A stretch of DNA of 64,000 nt, taken from positions 1 to 64,000 of the forward strand of contig NZ_CAACUY010000011.1 in assembly GCF_900659615.1 (NCBI RefSeq). The letters are read 5' to 3'. A program made the translations under genes and the position numbers. The notes beneath the pieces were generated by a model. The model was given only the letters and a program-made list of their open reading frames with translations. It ran no database searches and had not been told where the DNA came from. The stretch is from Actinomadura fibrosa. Its GTDB lineage: Bacteria > Actinomycetota > Actinomycetes > Streptosporangiales > Streptosporangiaceae. Numbering within the stretch: position 1 is the stretch's first letter; the number at the start of each line of letters is the position of its first letter. Below are positions 55,549 through 63,586 of this stretch, piece by piece.

Positions 55549-56838
55549 ATGACCGGCAAAGGCGAGCCGTCGCGCCCGGCGACGGCCCGCCCGGCGACGG
55601 CCCGCCCGGTGACCCTCCGTCCGCCGGTGGTCCGGCCCGGGACGGCCCGCCCGGCGGTGATCCGGCCGCTGCCCATCGCCGTCGACACGATGGGCGGCGA
55701 CCACGCCCCCGCCGAGATCATCGAGGGGGCGGTGGAGGCGGTCCGCCGGCACGGCGTCCGGCTCGTCCTCGTGGGGCAGGCGCCGCGGATCCGCCGCGAG
55801 CTGGAGCGGCACGGCGTCATGGGGCAGATCCCGATCGTGCACGCCGAGGAGGCGCTCGACATGGGCGAGGGCGCGCTCGCGAGCTGGCGCAAGCCCCGCT
55901 CGTCCATCGCGATCGCCTGCCACCTGATCAAGCAGGGGCGGGCTTCCGCGCTCGTGTCGGCGGGCAGCACGGCCGGGGTCGTGGCCACGTCCCGGCTGCG
56001 GCTGAAGGGCCAGCAGGGCGTGATGCGGCCCGCGATCGCCGTGACGCTGCCGACCCGTCCGCGCCCGACGGTCCTGCTGGACGCGGGCGCCACCGCCGAC
56101 ATCAAGCCCGAGGGGCTCGTGCAGTTCGCCGCGCTCGGCACCGCGTACGCGCAGATCCTGCTGGAGGTGGAGCGCCCCCGGGTCGGGCTGCTCACCATCG
56201 GCGCCGAGCCGGGCAAGGGCAACAAGCTGACCAAGCGCGCCCACGAGCTGCTCGCGGGCGGCACCCACGGCATCGAGTTCGCGGGGAACGTGGAGGGGCA
56301 CGACCTCCTGCGCGGCGACGTCGAGGTCATCGTGACCGACGGGTTCACCGGCAACGTCGCGCTCAAGACGATGGAGGGCACGATCCGGACGGCGTTCTCC
56401 GAGATCCGGACCGCGATGACGTCCAGCCCGCCCGCCCGGATGGGCGCGCTGCTGCAACGCCGCCGCCTCCAGGAGCTCCGCGCCCGCCTCGACCCCGACA
56501 CCTACGGCGGCGGCGTCCTGCTCGGCCTGAACGGGACGGTCGTGATCGCGCACGGCGCCGCCCGGGCCCGCGCGATCACCGCGGCCTGCGACCTCGCGCA
56601 CCGGCTCGCCGCGGGCCGCATCGTCGAGCGGATCCGCGACCAGGTCGCCGCGACCCGCACGTCCCGGTTCGGCCGCTGGACGCACGGCGAGCGCGACGGC
56701 GGCGACCGGCAGGAGGGCGACCAGCCCGCAGCGGCCACGGTCCCGGCCCCCGCCCCGGCCGCGCGGGAGGGCGCCGGAACGGAGCGGACCGAGCCCCGGC
56801 CCCAGGTCAAGGGCGCCGAACCGCCCGCGTCCGGCTGA
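55549..56838 (+). CDS. plsX: Phosphate acyltransferase PlsX with disordered extensions
   Basis: 429 residues from the ATG at 55549 with TTGGAG upstream; an earlier in-frame ATG (55495) adds an unlikely Cys-rich leader. The PlsX core (about 44-370) starts PIAVDTMGGDHAPAEIIEGAVEA and contains ALVSAGSTAGV, PRVGLLTIGAEPGKGN, EFAGNVEGHDLLRGDVEVIVTDGFTGNVALKT and a C-terminal GGGVLLGLNGTVVIAHG. It makes acyl-phosphate from acyl-ACP for phospholipid synthesis at the membrane. The first ~43 residues are a RPATARPATARP-type repeat and the last ~60 are Pro/Glu-rich; neither belongs to the enzyme. It stands alone and not in the common rpmF-plsX-acpP-rnc cluster. Confidence 0.93.
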   Translation: MTGKGEPSRPATARPATARPVTLRPPVVRPGTARPAVIRPLPIAVDTMGGDHAPAEIIEGAVEAVRRHGVRLVLVGQAPRIRRELERHGVMGQIPIVHAEEALDMGEGALASWRKPRSSIAIACHLIKQGRASALVSAGSTAGVVATSRLRLKGQQGVMRPAIAVTLPTRPRPTVLLDAGATADIKPEGLVQFAALGTAYAQILLEVERPRVGLLTIGAEPGKGNKLTKRAHELLAGGTHGIEFAGNVEGHDLLRGDVEVIVTDGFTGNVALKTMEGTIRTAFSEIRTAMTSSPPARMGALLQRRRLQELRARLDPDTYGGGVLLGLNGTVVIAHGAARARAITAACDLAHRLAAGRIVERIRDQVAATRTSRFGRWTHGERDGGDRQEGDQPAAATVPAPAPAAREGAGTERTEPRPQVKGAEPPASG

Positions 56839-56889
56839 ACGCTCCACGCCACCGGCGGTACCGCTCGCCGCTCCGATGGGGAAAACGGG

Positions 56890-56921
56890 TTGCGAGGAGA
56901 CCGCCCCGGCGCCGATAACCT
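56890..56921 (+). promoter_or_regulatory. Leaderless promoter for argS
   Basis: TAACCT (56916-56921) ends 6 nt before the ATG at 56928. A TTGCGA at 56890-56895 could be the -35, but the spacer of 20 nt is long. Confidence 0.45.
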
Positions 56922-56927
56922 TGAGGC

Positions 56928-58673
56928 ATGCCCGATCCGCAACACGTACTCGCCGCCCGGGTCCAGGCCGCGCTCGCCGCCGCCTTCGGACCGTCGTACG
57001 CGGACGCCGACCCGGTCATCCGGCCGTCGCAGTTCGCCGACCTTCAGGCCAACGTGGCACTGCCGCTGGCCAAGAAGCTGGGCCGCAAGCCGCGAGACGT
57101 GGCGGACGAGATCGTCGCGCACCTCGACGTCGCGAACCTGGTGTCGGACGTCCAGGTCAGCGGGCCCGGCTTCATCAACCTGACGCTGAGCGACGCGTGG
57201 ATCGCCGCCGAGGCGCAGCGGACGCTGGAGGACGAGCGGCTCGCCGTCCCCGCCGTCGAGAAGCCGCAGAAGATCGTCGTCGAGTACTCCTCGCCCAACG
57301 TGGCCAAGGAGATGCACGTCGGGCACCTGCGGACCACGATCGTCGGCGACGCCATCGCCCGGATCCTCGCGTTCCTCGGCCACGAGGTGGTCCGCGACAA
57401 CCACGTCGGGGACTGGGGCACCCCCTTCGGCATGCTGATCGAGCACCTGCTCGACATCGGCGAGGACGCCGCCGCCCGCGGCGACTCCTCGGTCAGTGAC
57501 CTGACCGCCTTCTACCGGGCCGCGCGGAGCAAGTTCGACGGCGACCCGGAGTTCGCCGACCGGGCGCGGCGGCGGGTCGTCGCGCTCCAGGCGGGCGACC
57601 CCGAGACGCTGCGGCTCTGGCAGGTCCTCGTGGACGTGTCCAAGCGGTACTTCAACTCGGTGTACGAGCGGCTCGGCGTCACGCTCACCGACGACGACAT
57701 CAAGGGCGAGAGCTTCTACAACGACCTGCTGGCCCCGACCGTCCAGGAGCTGGTGGACAAGGGCATCGCGGTCGTCAGCGACGGCGCGCTGTGCGCGTTC
57801 CCGCCCGGGTTCACCGGCCGGGAGGGCGACCCCCTCCCGGTGATCATCCGGAAGAGCGACGGCGGCTACAACTACTCGACGACCGACCTCGCGACCATCC
57901 GGTACCGGGTCGACACCGAGCACGTCGACCGGATGGTCTACGTGGTCGGCGCGCCGCAGTCCCTGCACTTCGAGATGGTGTTCGCCGTCGCCCGGATGGC
58001 GGGCTGGCTCGGCGACGGCGTCCGGGCCGAGCACGCCAAGATCGGCAACGTGCTGGGCACCGACGGCAAGATCCTCAAGACCCGGGCCGGCGACACGCCG
58101 CGGCTCGCCGGGCTCGTGGACGACGCCGTCGAGCGGGCCGGCGCCGCGTTCGACGAGATGCAGCACGACGAGGAGTTCGACAAGGCGACCCGCGCCGCGA
58201 TCGTCGAGGCCGTCGGCGTCGGGGCGATCAAGTACGCCGACCTGTCGGTCGCGCTCGACAGCGAGTACGTCTTCGACCTCGACCGGATGACCTCGTTCCA
58301 CGGCAAGACCGGCCCGTACCTCCAGTACGCCACCGTCCGGATCCGGTCGATCTTCCGCAGGGGCGGGATCGACCCCGGCACGGCGACCGGCCCGATCGCC
58401 ATCGGCCACGAGGCGGAGCGGGCGCTCGCGCTGAAGCTGCTCGACTTCGGCGCCGTCGTCGCGCAGGCGGGCGAGACGTGCGAGCCGCACCGGCTCGCCG
58501 GCTACCTGTTCGAGCTGGCCCAGGCGTTCACGGCGTTCTTCGAGAACTGCCCCGTCCTGAAGGCCCCGGACGAGGAGACGAGGGCGTCCCGGCTGGCGCT
58601 GTCGGCGGCGACGCTCCGCACGCTCGTCACCGGCCTCGACCTGCTCGGAGTGCCCATCCCCGAGCGCATGTAG
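56928..58673 (+). CDS. argS: Arginyl-tRNA synthetase
   Basis: 581 residues, normal length. N-terminal ADD1 domain (VQAALAAAFGPSYADADPVI), the catalytic HxGH motif H130-V-G-H133 in SSPNVAKEMHVGHLRTTIVGD, the Arg-binding NHVGDWGTPFG segment, and the C-terminal DALR anticodon domain (FAQAFTAFFENCPVLKAPD). The KMSKS equivalent is GTDGKILKTRAGD. Class I synthetase that needs tRNA for Arg activation. No second argS in the window. No lysA/hom operon follows, although argS is often placed before these genes in actinobacteria. Confidence 0.96.
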   Translation: MPDPQHVLAARVQAALAAAFGPSYADADPVIRPSQFADLQANVALPLAKKLGRKPRDVADEIVAHLDVANLVSDVQVSGPGFINLTLSDAWIAAEAQRTLEDERLAVPAVEKPQKIVVEYSSPNVAKEMHVGHLRTTIVGDAIARILAFLGHEVVRDNHVGDWGTPFGMLIEHLLDIGEDAAARGDSSVSDLTAFYRAARSKFDGDPEFADRARRRVVALQAGDPETLRLWQVLVDVSKRYFNSVYERLGVTLTDDDIKGESFYNDLLAPTVQELVDKGIAVVSDGALCAFPPGFTGREGDPLPVIIRKSDGGYNYSTTDLATIRYRVDTEHVDRMVYVVGAPQSLHFEMVFAVARMAGWLGDGVRAEHAKIGNVLGTDGKILKTRAGDTPRLAGLVDDAVERAGAAFDEMQHDEEFDKATRAAIVEAVGVGAIKYADLSVALDSEYVFDLDRMTSFHGKTGPYLQYATVRIRSIFRRGGIDPGTATGPIAIGHEAERALALKLLDFGAVVAQAGETCEPHRLAGYLFELAQAFTAFFENCPVLKAPDEETRASRLALSAATLRTLVTGLDLLGVPIPERM

Positions 58674-58684
58674 CACCCGGGGGG

Positions 58685-59539
58685 TCAGGGGGCGCCGCGC
58701 AGGTCCCGTGCTCTCGCCAGGCGGTACTCGTTCATCTCCGCGATCTTGGTCAGGTCGCGGAGATGAGCGCGGATCAGCTCCCGCTGGCGGGCCGCCTCCA
58801 CCGCGGACCAGACGCCGACCAGCCGGGTGGCGGCCTTGCACCGGACGTCGGCGACCGCCACGGCCCGCTCCGCGCCGGACGGAGCGCCCCGGAAGCGGGG
58901 GTCGTCCGGCGGATCGAGCGGGCCCGCGTACCTGAAGCCTTCGCGGCGCATGCACCGCGACCACCGGGCGAAGGCGGTGCGCACCCGGGCGTCCTTCCGG
59001 GACTCCTCGAAGCTCTCCCGCGACAGCGACTGGGCCAGGCTCTGGTCCGCGCGCACCGGGCCGTCGCCGTTCAGCGTCCTGTCCGCCTGTCCCGCGCAAC
59101 CACCTGTCGGAATTCGCCGCCCATCGGACGCGGTTTCCCGGCTTCCTGTCAGGACGACCTGCTGTTCCGGCGTGGGAACGGCCTGCGGGGCGCCTTTCCC
59201 GAAAGAGGGCACGCGATATCCGCTGCTCCTCGCCTGATCCAGGTCGGTGATGCCGTAACGGCGCTCGTTCCAGCTTCTCAATGGCGTTTCGGTCGGCTTG
59301 CTCGGCGGCGGGAAAACGAATCCGAATCCGCGCATGCATTGCCGCAGCGCCTGCCGGTAAGCCTCGGTGACGAGACTCGTCTCAGGGGGCGAGAGGAGGT
59401 AGTCGTCCAGCGGAAGCCTCGGCGCCGCGGCTGCGGCGTCCGGCCGGTTCGGCTGGGATGGCGCGCTCGCACGGGGGCCCGGCCGGGCGGACTGGCCGGA
59501 ACACCCCGCGGCGGAGGTCCCGAGCAGCGCGAGCACCAC
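58685..59539 (-). CDS. Secreted lipoprotein of unknown function
   Basis: 284 residues from a GTG at 59539 (MVLALLGTSAAGC). The lipobox Cys is at residue 13, which makes the signal unusually short. In-frame codons upstream would extend it (GRLAVVLALL), but no ATG, GTG or TTG is available, so either a CTG start is used or the frame is imperfect there. The mature part has scattered Cys-Met/Cys-Arg pairs (ALRQCMRGFGFVFPPPS, RWSRCMRREGFRYAGP) typical of a large actinomycete family of surface lipoproteins related to peptide-sensing loci; the role is unknown. It follows a co-directional small secreted protein gene by about 30 bp. Confidence 0.75.
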   Translation of the reverse strand: MVLALLGTSAAGCSGQSARPGPRASAPSQPNRPDAAAAAPRLPLDDYLLSPPETSLVTEAYRQALRQCMRGFGFVFPPPSKPTETPLRSWNERRYGITDLDQARSSGYRVPSFGKGAPQAVPTPEQQVVLTGSRETASDGRRIPTGGCAGQADRTLNGDGPVRADQSLAQSLSRESFEESRKDARVRTAFARWSRCMRREGFRYAGPLDPPDDPRFRGAPSGAERAVAVADVRCKAATRLVGVWSAVEAARQRELIRAHLRDLTKIAEMNEYRLARARDLRGAP

Positions 59540-59568
59540 GGCCAGGCGCCCGACCGTCCCGTTGATGA

Positions 59569-60024
59569 TCAGCTCCAGTAGAGCGACTCGACGTTGCCGC
59601 GGTAGGTGACGCTGTAGGCGCCGCCGCTGTTGGGGAAGGTGCCGGCGCAGCTGCCGGTGTAGTTGGGGCTCGTGCAGATGACGACGGTGCGGGCCGCGTC
59701 GTGGTTCCAGCCGAACTTGGCGGTGTTCGCGACCACCGTGCCCTGCCCGATCCCCGGCGAGGTGTAGACGTTGTTGGCCAGGTTGGGGTCGTCCACGGAG
59801 AAGTCGGAGAAGCTCTGCGTGCCGGCGATGTTCTGGTACATGCAGTACTCACCGCCGGTACAGACGCCGTCCTGGTTGGCGTAGACGGCCGGGAGCGCGG
59901 CCGTCGCGGAGCCTCCGGCGGCCTCCGCCGAGACCGGCACGGCGAGCGCCATGGCGGCCCCCGCGCCGAACACCATGGCGACCGACCTGCGCGCCCATCG
60001 GCCGTTCCTGGAATGACTGGACAT
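59569..60024 (-). CDS. Small secreted peptidase-inhibitor-I36-like protein
   Basis: 151 residues from the ATG at 60024; the longer frame through 60894 is spurious. Sec signal peptide (about 1-36, VPVSAEA). The mature domain has GVCTGGEYCMYQNIAGTQSFSDFSVDDPNLANNVY and VVICTSPNYTGSCAGTFPNSGG, a small beta-gamma-crystallin-like fold with two Cys pairs that in Streptomyces secreted proteins is annotated as peptidase inhibitor I36. Inhibition itself is not shown by the sequence. The 182-bp gap upstream (60025-60206) holds no other gene. Confidence 0.85.
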   Translation of the reverse strand: MSSHSRNGRWARRSVAMVFGAGAAMALAVPVSAEAAGGSATAALPAVYANQDGVCTGGEYCMYQNIAGTQSFSDFSVDDPNLANNVYTSPGIGQGTVVANTAKFGWNHDAARTVVICTSPNYTGSCAGTFPNSGGAYSVTYRGNVESLYWS

Positions 60025-60206
60025 GGCTACCGGCCCTTTCTGGTGACAGTGGAAGGGAACTGGCACGCAGAACAATGGCATGCGCCATGGCCGGGAATCT
60101 TCGTGAGAAATGATCGAACGCCGCGCCCGGGCGGGGCCGGAACTGCGAAAGTCCGCAAACAGTTGATGATCACTGAAAGGCGGCCGCGGGGCGGTCGGCC
60201 GCCGGG

Positions 60207-61115
60207 TCAGGAACGGTGCTTGACGGCGGTCACGGCGCGCTCGCGGGCGACCTGCTCGCGGACCGCCGGGACGACCTCCAGCGCGAACGCGGGGAGCTGG
60301 TCGGGGTGCCCGCCGAACAGAAACGCGTCGACGCCGTGGCCGACCGCGAGCTCGGTCAGCTCGTAGATCCACTGGCGCGGCGGGCCGTGCAGGAAGCCCC
60401 GCGACCCGCGGCCGTCGATCGAGCCCTCCAGGACGTACACCCGCCGGATGTCGAACGGGTTCCGGCCCGCCGACGCCGCCGCCTCGTCGATCCGCCGCTG
60501 CCCCTCCGCCAGCCGCTTCGGCGGGACGCGCGACGACGGCGCGATCCACCCGTCCGCGACGCGGGCGGCGACGCGCAGGCTCTCCGGCCCCGTGACGCCC
60601 AGCCAGATCGGGATCTGGCCCGCGGGCGCCGGGCCGGCCTGCGACGCGGCCGTCCGGTAGTGCTCGCCCTGGAACCGCAGCCCGTGCTGGTCGCTCCAGT
60701 GCAGCCGGATGACCTGCACCGCCTCCTCCAGGGCCCGCCGGGCGCCGCCGGGCGCGAGCCGCACCCCGCCGTAGGTCTCGATGCCGTCCCAGGACGTGCC
60801 CGCGCCGAGCCCGAGCGCGACGCGGCCGCCGCTGGAGCGGTCCATCGTCGCGATCGCCTTCGCGAGGACCGCGGGCGGCCGCAGCGGCAGGCACGCCACC
60901 GCGGGCAGCACCCGGATCCGCGTGGTGGCGGCCAGCACGGTCGCCATCAGCGTCGGCGTGTCCGCGGTGCCCCGCTGGTACGGGTGGTCGCGGATGCCGA
61001 GGTAGTCGAGCCCGTACCGGTCCGCGTCCTGCGCGATCCTGACCAGCGGCGCGGCCGCGTCCGGGGCGAGGGACAGGCCGAAGCGCAGCTGCCGCCGGTA
61101 CCGGATCGCGGTCAC
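60207..61115 (-). CDS. F420-dependent luciferase-like (LLM) oxidoreductase
   Basis: 302 residues from the GTG at 61115, in a GTGA overlap with the DUF2630 gene. TIM-barrel LLM signatures: LRFGLSLAPDA, YGLDYLGIRDHPYQRGT, RVALGLGAGTSWDGIETYG, FQGEHYRTAAS and PIWLGVTGPESLRVAARVADGW. The family uses F420 or FMN; actinobacterial members of this kind usually use F420. The substrate is unknown. Adjacent DUF2630 is a frequent neighbour. Confidence 0.92.
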   Translation of the reverse strand: MTAIRYRRQLRFGLSLAPDAAAPLVRIAQDADRYGLDYLGIRDHPYQRGTADTPTLMATVLAATTRIRVLPAVACLPLRPPAVLAKAIATMDRSSGGRVALGLGAGTSWDGIETYGGVRLAPGGARRALEEAVQVIRLHWSDQHGLRFQGEHYRTAASQAGPAPAGQIPIWLGVTGPESLRVAARVADGWIAPSSRVPPKRLAEGQRRIDEAAASAGRNPFDIRRVYVLEGSIDGRGSRGFLHGPPRQWIYELTELAVGHGVDAFLFGGHPDQLPAFALEVVPAVREQVARERAVTAVKHRS

Positions 61116-61357
61116 TGCAGGTAGCCTTCGACCTCGTCCGGCGGACGCGGCCGCGCGCCCTCCGGGTCGAGCCCCGCCTCCTGGCGGGCCCGGCGGCGGC
61201 GCAGCAGGTCCCAGCACTGGTCGAGTGCCACCTCCAGCCGCTCCAGCCGCCGGCGCTCCTCCTCCCGCCCGAGCTCGTCGCGCCGGTGGAGCTCCCGCAG
61301 CCGCTGCTCCTCGCCGACGTACTCGTCGATGCGCGCCAGGATCTCCTTCTCGTCCAT
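61112..61357 (-). CDS. DUF2630-family small protein
   Basis: 81 residues, helical and charged. The family pattern is clear: ILARIDEYVGEEQRLRELH, RLERLEVALDQCWDLLRRRRARQEAGLDPEGARPRP and VEGYLQ. Function unknown. The stop overlaps the start of the LLM oxidoreductase gene, so the two are translated together. It lies 43 bp after the Ser/Thr/Arg-rich protein gene. Confidence 0.92.
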   Translation of the reverse strand: MDEKEILARIDEYVGEEQRLRELHRRDELGREEERRRLERLEVALDQCWDLLRRRRARQEAGLDPEGARPRPPDEVEGYLQ

Positions 61358-61400
61358 GGTTCCCTCAGTCCGTGGGCTCTCGTGGGCCGGGCGCGGGCGG

Positions 61401-62615
61401 TCAGCGTCCCCGCTCGGCGGCGTTCGCCATGCCGGTCAGGAGCCCGTTCCCGGTGCCCGCCGACCGCTCCGGCGGGCCGCCGTTCGTCTTCGGTTCCACC
61501 ATCGGCCCCTCCGGCGGGCCCGCCGCGCCCATCGCGGCCGCCGCCGTGCCCTGCGGGCGCGCCGAGGACTCCCCGGGGCCCGCCCGGGACGGGCCGGAGT
61601 CCCCGGATCCGCCGGACGAGGAGCCGTTGCCGCCCGACCCGGACCGCGCGCTCGCGGTCGTCCGGGACGAGGACGCGCTCGACCGGCGGGCCGAGGACGC
61701 CCGCGGCTTGGCCGCCGTCGAGGACGTCCGGCGCGTCGTCGTGGACGGCTTCGCCCGCGAGGACGCCGACGTGGACCGGCTCGCGGGCCTGCTCGCCGCC
61801 GACCGGCTGGACGTCGAACGGCTCGACGTGGACCGGCTGGACGTGGAACGGCTCGCCGCGGGCTTGCGCGACGTCGACGACGAGCCGGTCGAGGCCGAGG
61901 TCGTCGACCTCGACCGGCTCGCGGCCGGCGTCGCCCTTCGGGTCGTCGTCCCCGAGCGGCTGCTCGTGCTCCGGCTCGACGACGTGCCGCCGCTCCGGCT
62001 GGACGACGTACCGGACCGCGAGGTGCTGCTCCGCGTTCCGGTACTCCGCGTGCCGGTGCTCCGTGAACTCGTACTGCGCGTGCCCGTGCTGCGCGTGCCC
62101 GTGCTGCGCGTGCCCGTGCCCGTGCTGCGCGACGACGTGCTGCGCGAGGACGTGCTCCGCGAGCCGGAGGACGTGCTCTTGGCCGTGGTCGTGATGACCT
62201 TCGCCGCCGCGTCCATCGCCTTGGCGGCGTCGGTCATCGCCTTGGTGGCGGTCGTCATCGCCTTCGTCATGGCCGTCATGGCCTTCGCCGACGTGGACGC
62301 CTTGGTCGCCACCGACTTCATCTGCGTCGCGGCGGCCTTGGCCTGCGTGGCGGCCTTGGTGACGCGCGTCGCCGCCGACGACGAGCGGCTGGACGCGGCG
62401 CTCGTGCGCGACGACGATCCGCTCGATGCCCTCCTCGTGGTGCTCCCGCCCGCCGACGACCGGCTCGACGACGTCTTGGACGCCGACGAGCGCGCCGCCG
62501 ACGTGCGGCTCGTGGCCGGCTTGCGCGCGGCCGTGGACGTGCTGCCTGCTGTGCTCCTCGCGCGACCGGCCGTCCCTCGGCCCGCCGTCGTTCGCGATGC
62601 GGTGTTGGTAGCCAC
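61401..62615 (-). CDS. Ser/Thr/Arg/Ala-rich low-complexity, histone-H1-like protein
   Basis: 404 residues from the GTG at 62615, with GGGGGGAT upstream. More than half of the residues are Ser, Thr, Arg or Ala. Regular repeats of RSTSS / RSTGT occupy about 150-290, and an amphipathic Ala/Lys/Met/Thr segment (TKAMTAMTKAMTTATKAMTDAAKAMDAAAKV) occupies about 80-145. The net charge is strongly positive except for a Gly/Pro/Glu-rich tail. The pattern fits a DNA-condensing or phospho-regulated basic protein; no family is recognised. Codon third positions are G/C-rich on this strand. The opposite strand is also open (468 codons), which is a side effect of the composition. Confidence 0.65.
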   Translation of the reverse strand: MATNTASRTTAGRGTAGRARSTAGSTSTAARKPATSRTSAARSSASKTSSSRSSAGGSTTRRASSGSSSRTSAASSRSSSAATRVTKAATQAKAAATQMKSVATKASTSAKAMTAMTKAMTTATKAMTDAAKAMDAAAKVITTTAKSTSSGSRSTSSRSTSSRSTGTGTRSTGTRSTGTRSTSSRSTGTRSTGTRSSTSRSGTSSSRSGGTSSSRSTSSRSGTTTRRATPAASRSRSTTSASTGSSSTSRKPAASRSTSSRSTSSRSTSSRSAASRPASRSTSASSRAKPSTTTRRTSSTAAKPRASSARRSSASSSRTTASARSGSGGNGSSSGGSGDSGPSRAGPGESSARPQGTAAAAMGAAGPPEGPMVEPKTNGGPPERSAGTGNGLLTGMANAAERGR

Positions 62616-62698
62616 TGATCCCCCCCAGTGATGATCAGTTACGGGGAGATCTATTCCACACTTAGTGACGCTCTACACACACTCCGCAATCGCAACGT

Positions 62699-63586
62699 TC
62701 AGACACCGACCGGATGCCACACCGTCTTGGTCTCCAGGAAGGCGGTCATGCGGGCCGTGCCGGGGTCGCCCGTCCAGTCGCCGTCGCCGGGCCGCAGGAC
62801 GCGCTTGAGGTTGCCGGCGGCGGCCTCTTCGAGCGCCGCGACGTCACCGCCACCGGCCCCGGCCAGGTCGATGGCGTTCACGTCCATGTGCGAGGCGAGC
62901 CAGGGCGCGAGCTCGGCGCGGTCGCCGGTGAGGATGTTGACGACGCCCGCGGGCAGGTCGCTCGTCGCGAGCACCTCGGCGAGCGTGACGGCGGGCAGCG
63001 GCGCGGACGGCGCCGCGACGACCACCGCGGTGTTGCCGGACACGATCACCGGCGCGACGACCGAGACGAGGCCGAGCAGCGGCGAGTCGGGCGCGATGAC
63101 GGCGACGACGCCGGTGGGCTCGGGGGTCGAGAAGTTGAAGAAGGGCCCCGCGACGGGGTTCGCCGACCCGAGGACCGCGGCGAGCTTGTCGGCCCAGCCC
63201 GCGTACCAGACCCACCGGTCGATCGCGGCGTCCACCTCGGCGGACGCGGCGGACTTCGGCAGCCCGGTCGCGCGCAGCTCCGCGGTGAACTGGGCGTGCC
63301 TGCCCTCCAGCATCTCAGCGATCCGGTAGAGGATCTGCCCGCGGTTGTAGGGGGTGCGCCCCGACCAGCCGCCGAACGCCTTGCGCGCGGCGGCCACGGC
63401 GTCGCGGGCGTCCTTGCGGGACGCCTTGGCGGCGTTGGCGAGGAAGGTGCCGTCGGCGTCGTTCACCTGGTACGTCCTGCCGGATTCCGAGCGCGGGAAC
63501 GCCCCGCCGATGAACAGCTTGTAGGTCTTGCGGACCGGCAGCCGCACCGGCTCCTTGGCGTGCGGCTTCGGCTGCTGCTTAGGCAT
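62699..63586 (-). CDS. Aldehyde dehydrogenase-like protein lacking the catalytic domain
   Basis: 295 residues. The N-terminal NAD-binding half of the ALDH fold is recognisable (KLFIGGAFPRSESGRTYQV, AARKAFGGWSGRTPYNRGQILYRIAEMLE, PTGVVAVIAPDSPLLGL, DLPAGVVNILTGD). The protein ends before the region with the conserved Glu (ELGGK) and the nucleophilic Cys. It is therefore probably not an active dehydrogenase alone. Its start overlaps the stop of an upstream ALDH gene by 8 bp, so a complex of both products is likely. Confidence 0.88.
   Translation of the reverse strand: MPKQQPKPHAKEPVRLPVRKTYKLFIGGAFPRSESGRTYQVNDADGTFLANAAKASRKDARDAVAAARKAFGGWSGRTPYNRGQILYRIAEMLEGRHAQFTAELRATGLPKSAASAEVDAAIDRWVWYAGWADKLAAVLGSANPVAGPFFNFSTPEPTGVVAVIAPDSPLLGLVSVVAPVIVSGNTAVVVAAPSAPLPAVTLAEVLATSDLPAGVVNILTGDRAELAPWLASHMDVNAIDLAGAGGGDVAALEEAAAGNLKRVLRPGDGDWTGDPGTARMTAFLETKTVWHPVGV

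Noticed and set aside
56502-59339. 945-codon minus-strand frame over plsX and argS
   Set aside because: Shadow of two clear housekeeping genes.
61225-62631. 468-codon + strand frame with a hydrophobic stretch
   Set aside because: It would be an Asp/Val/Leu-rich protein overlapping the 5' ends of two real minus-strand genes. The minus-strand frame has a ribosome binding site and lies in line with its neighbours. Not fully excluded.
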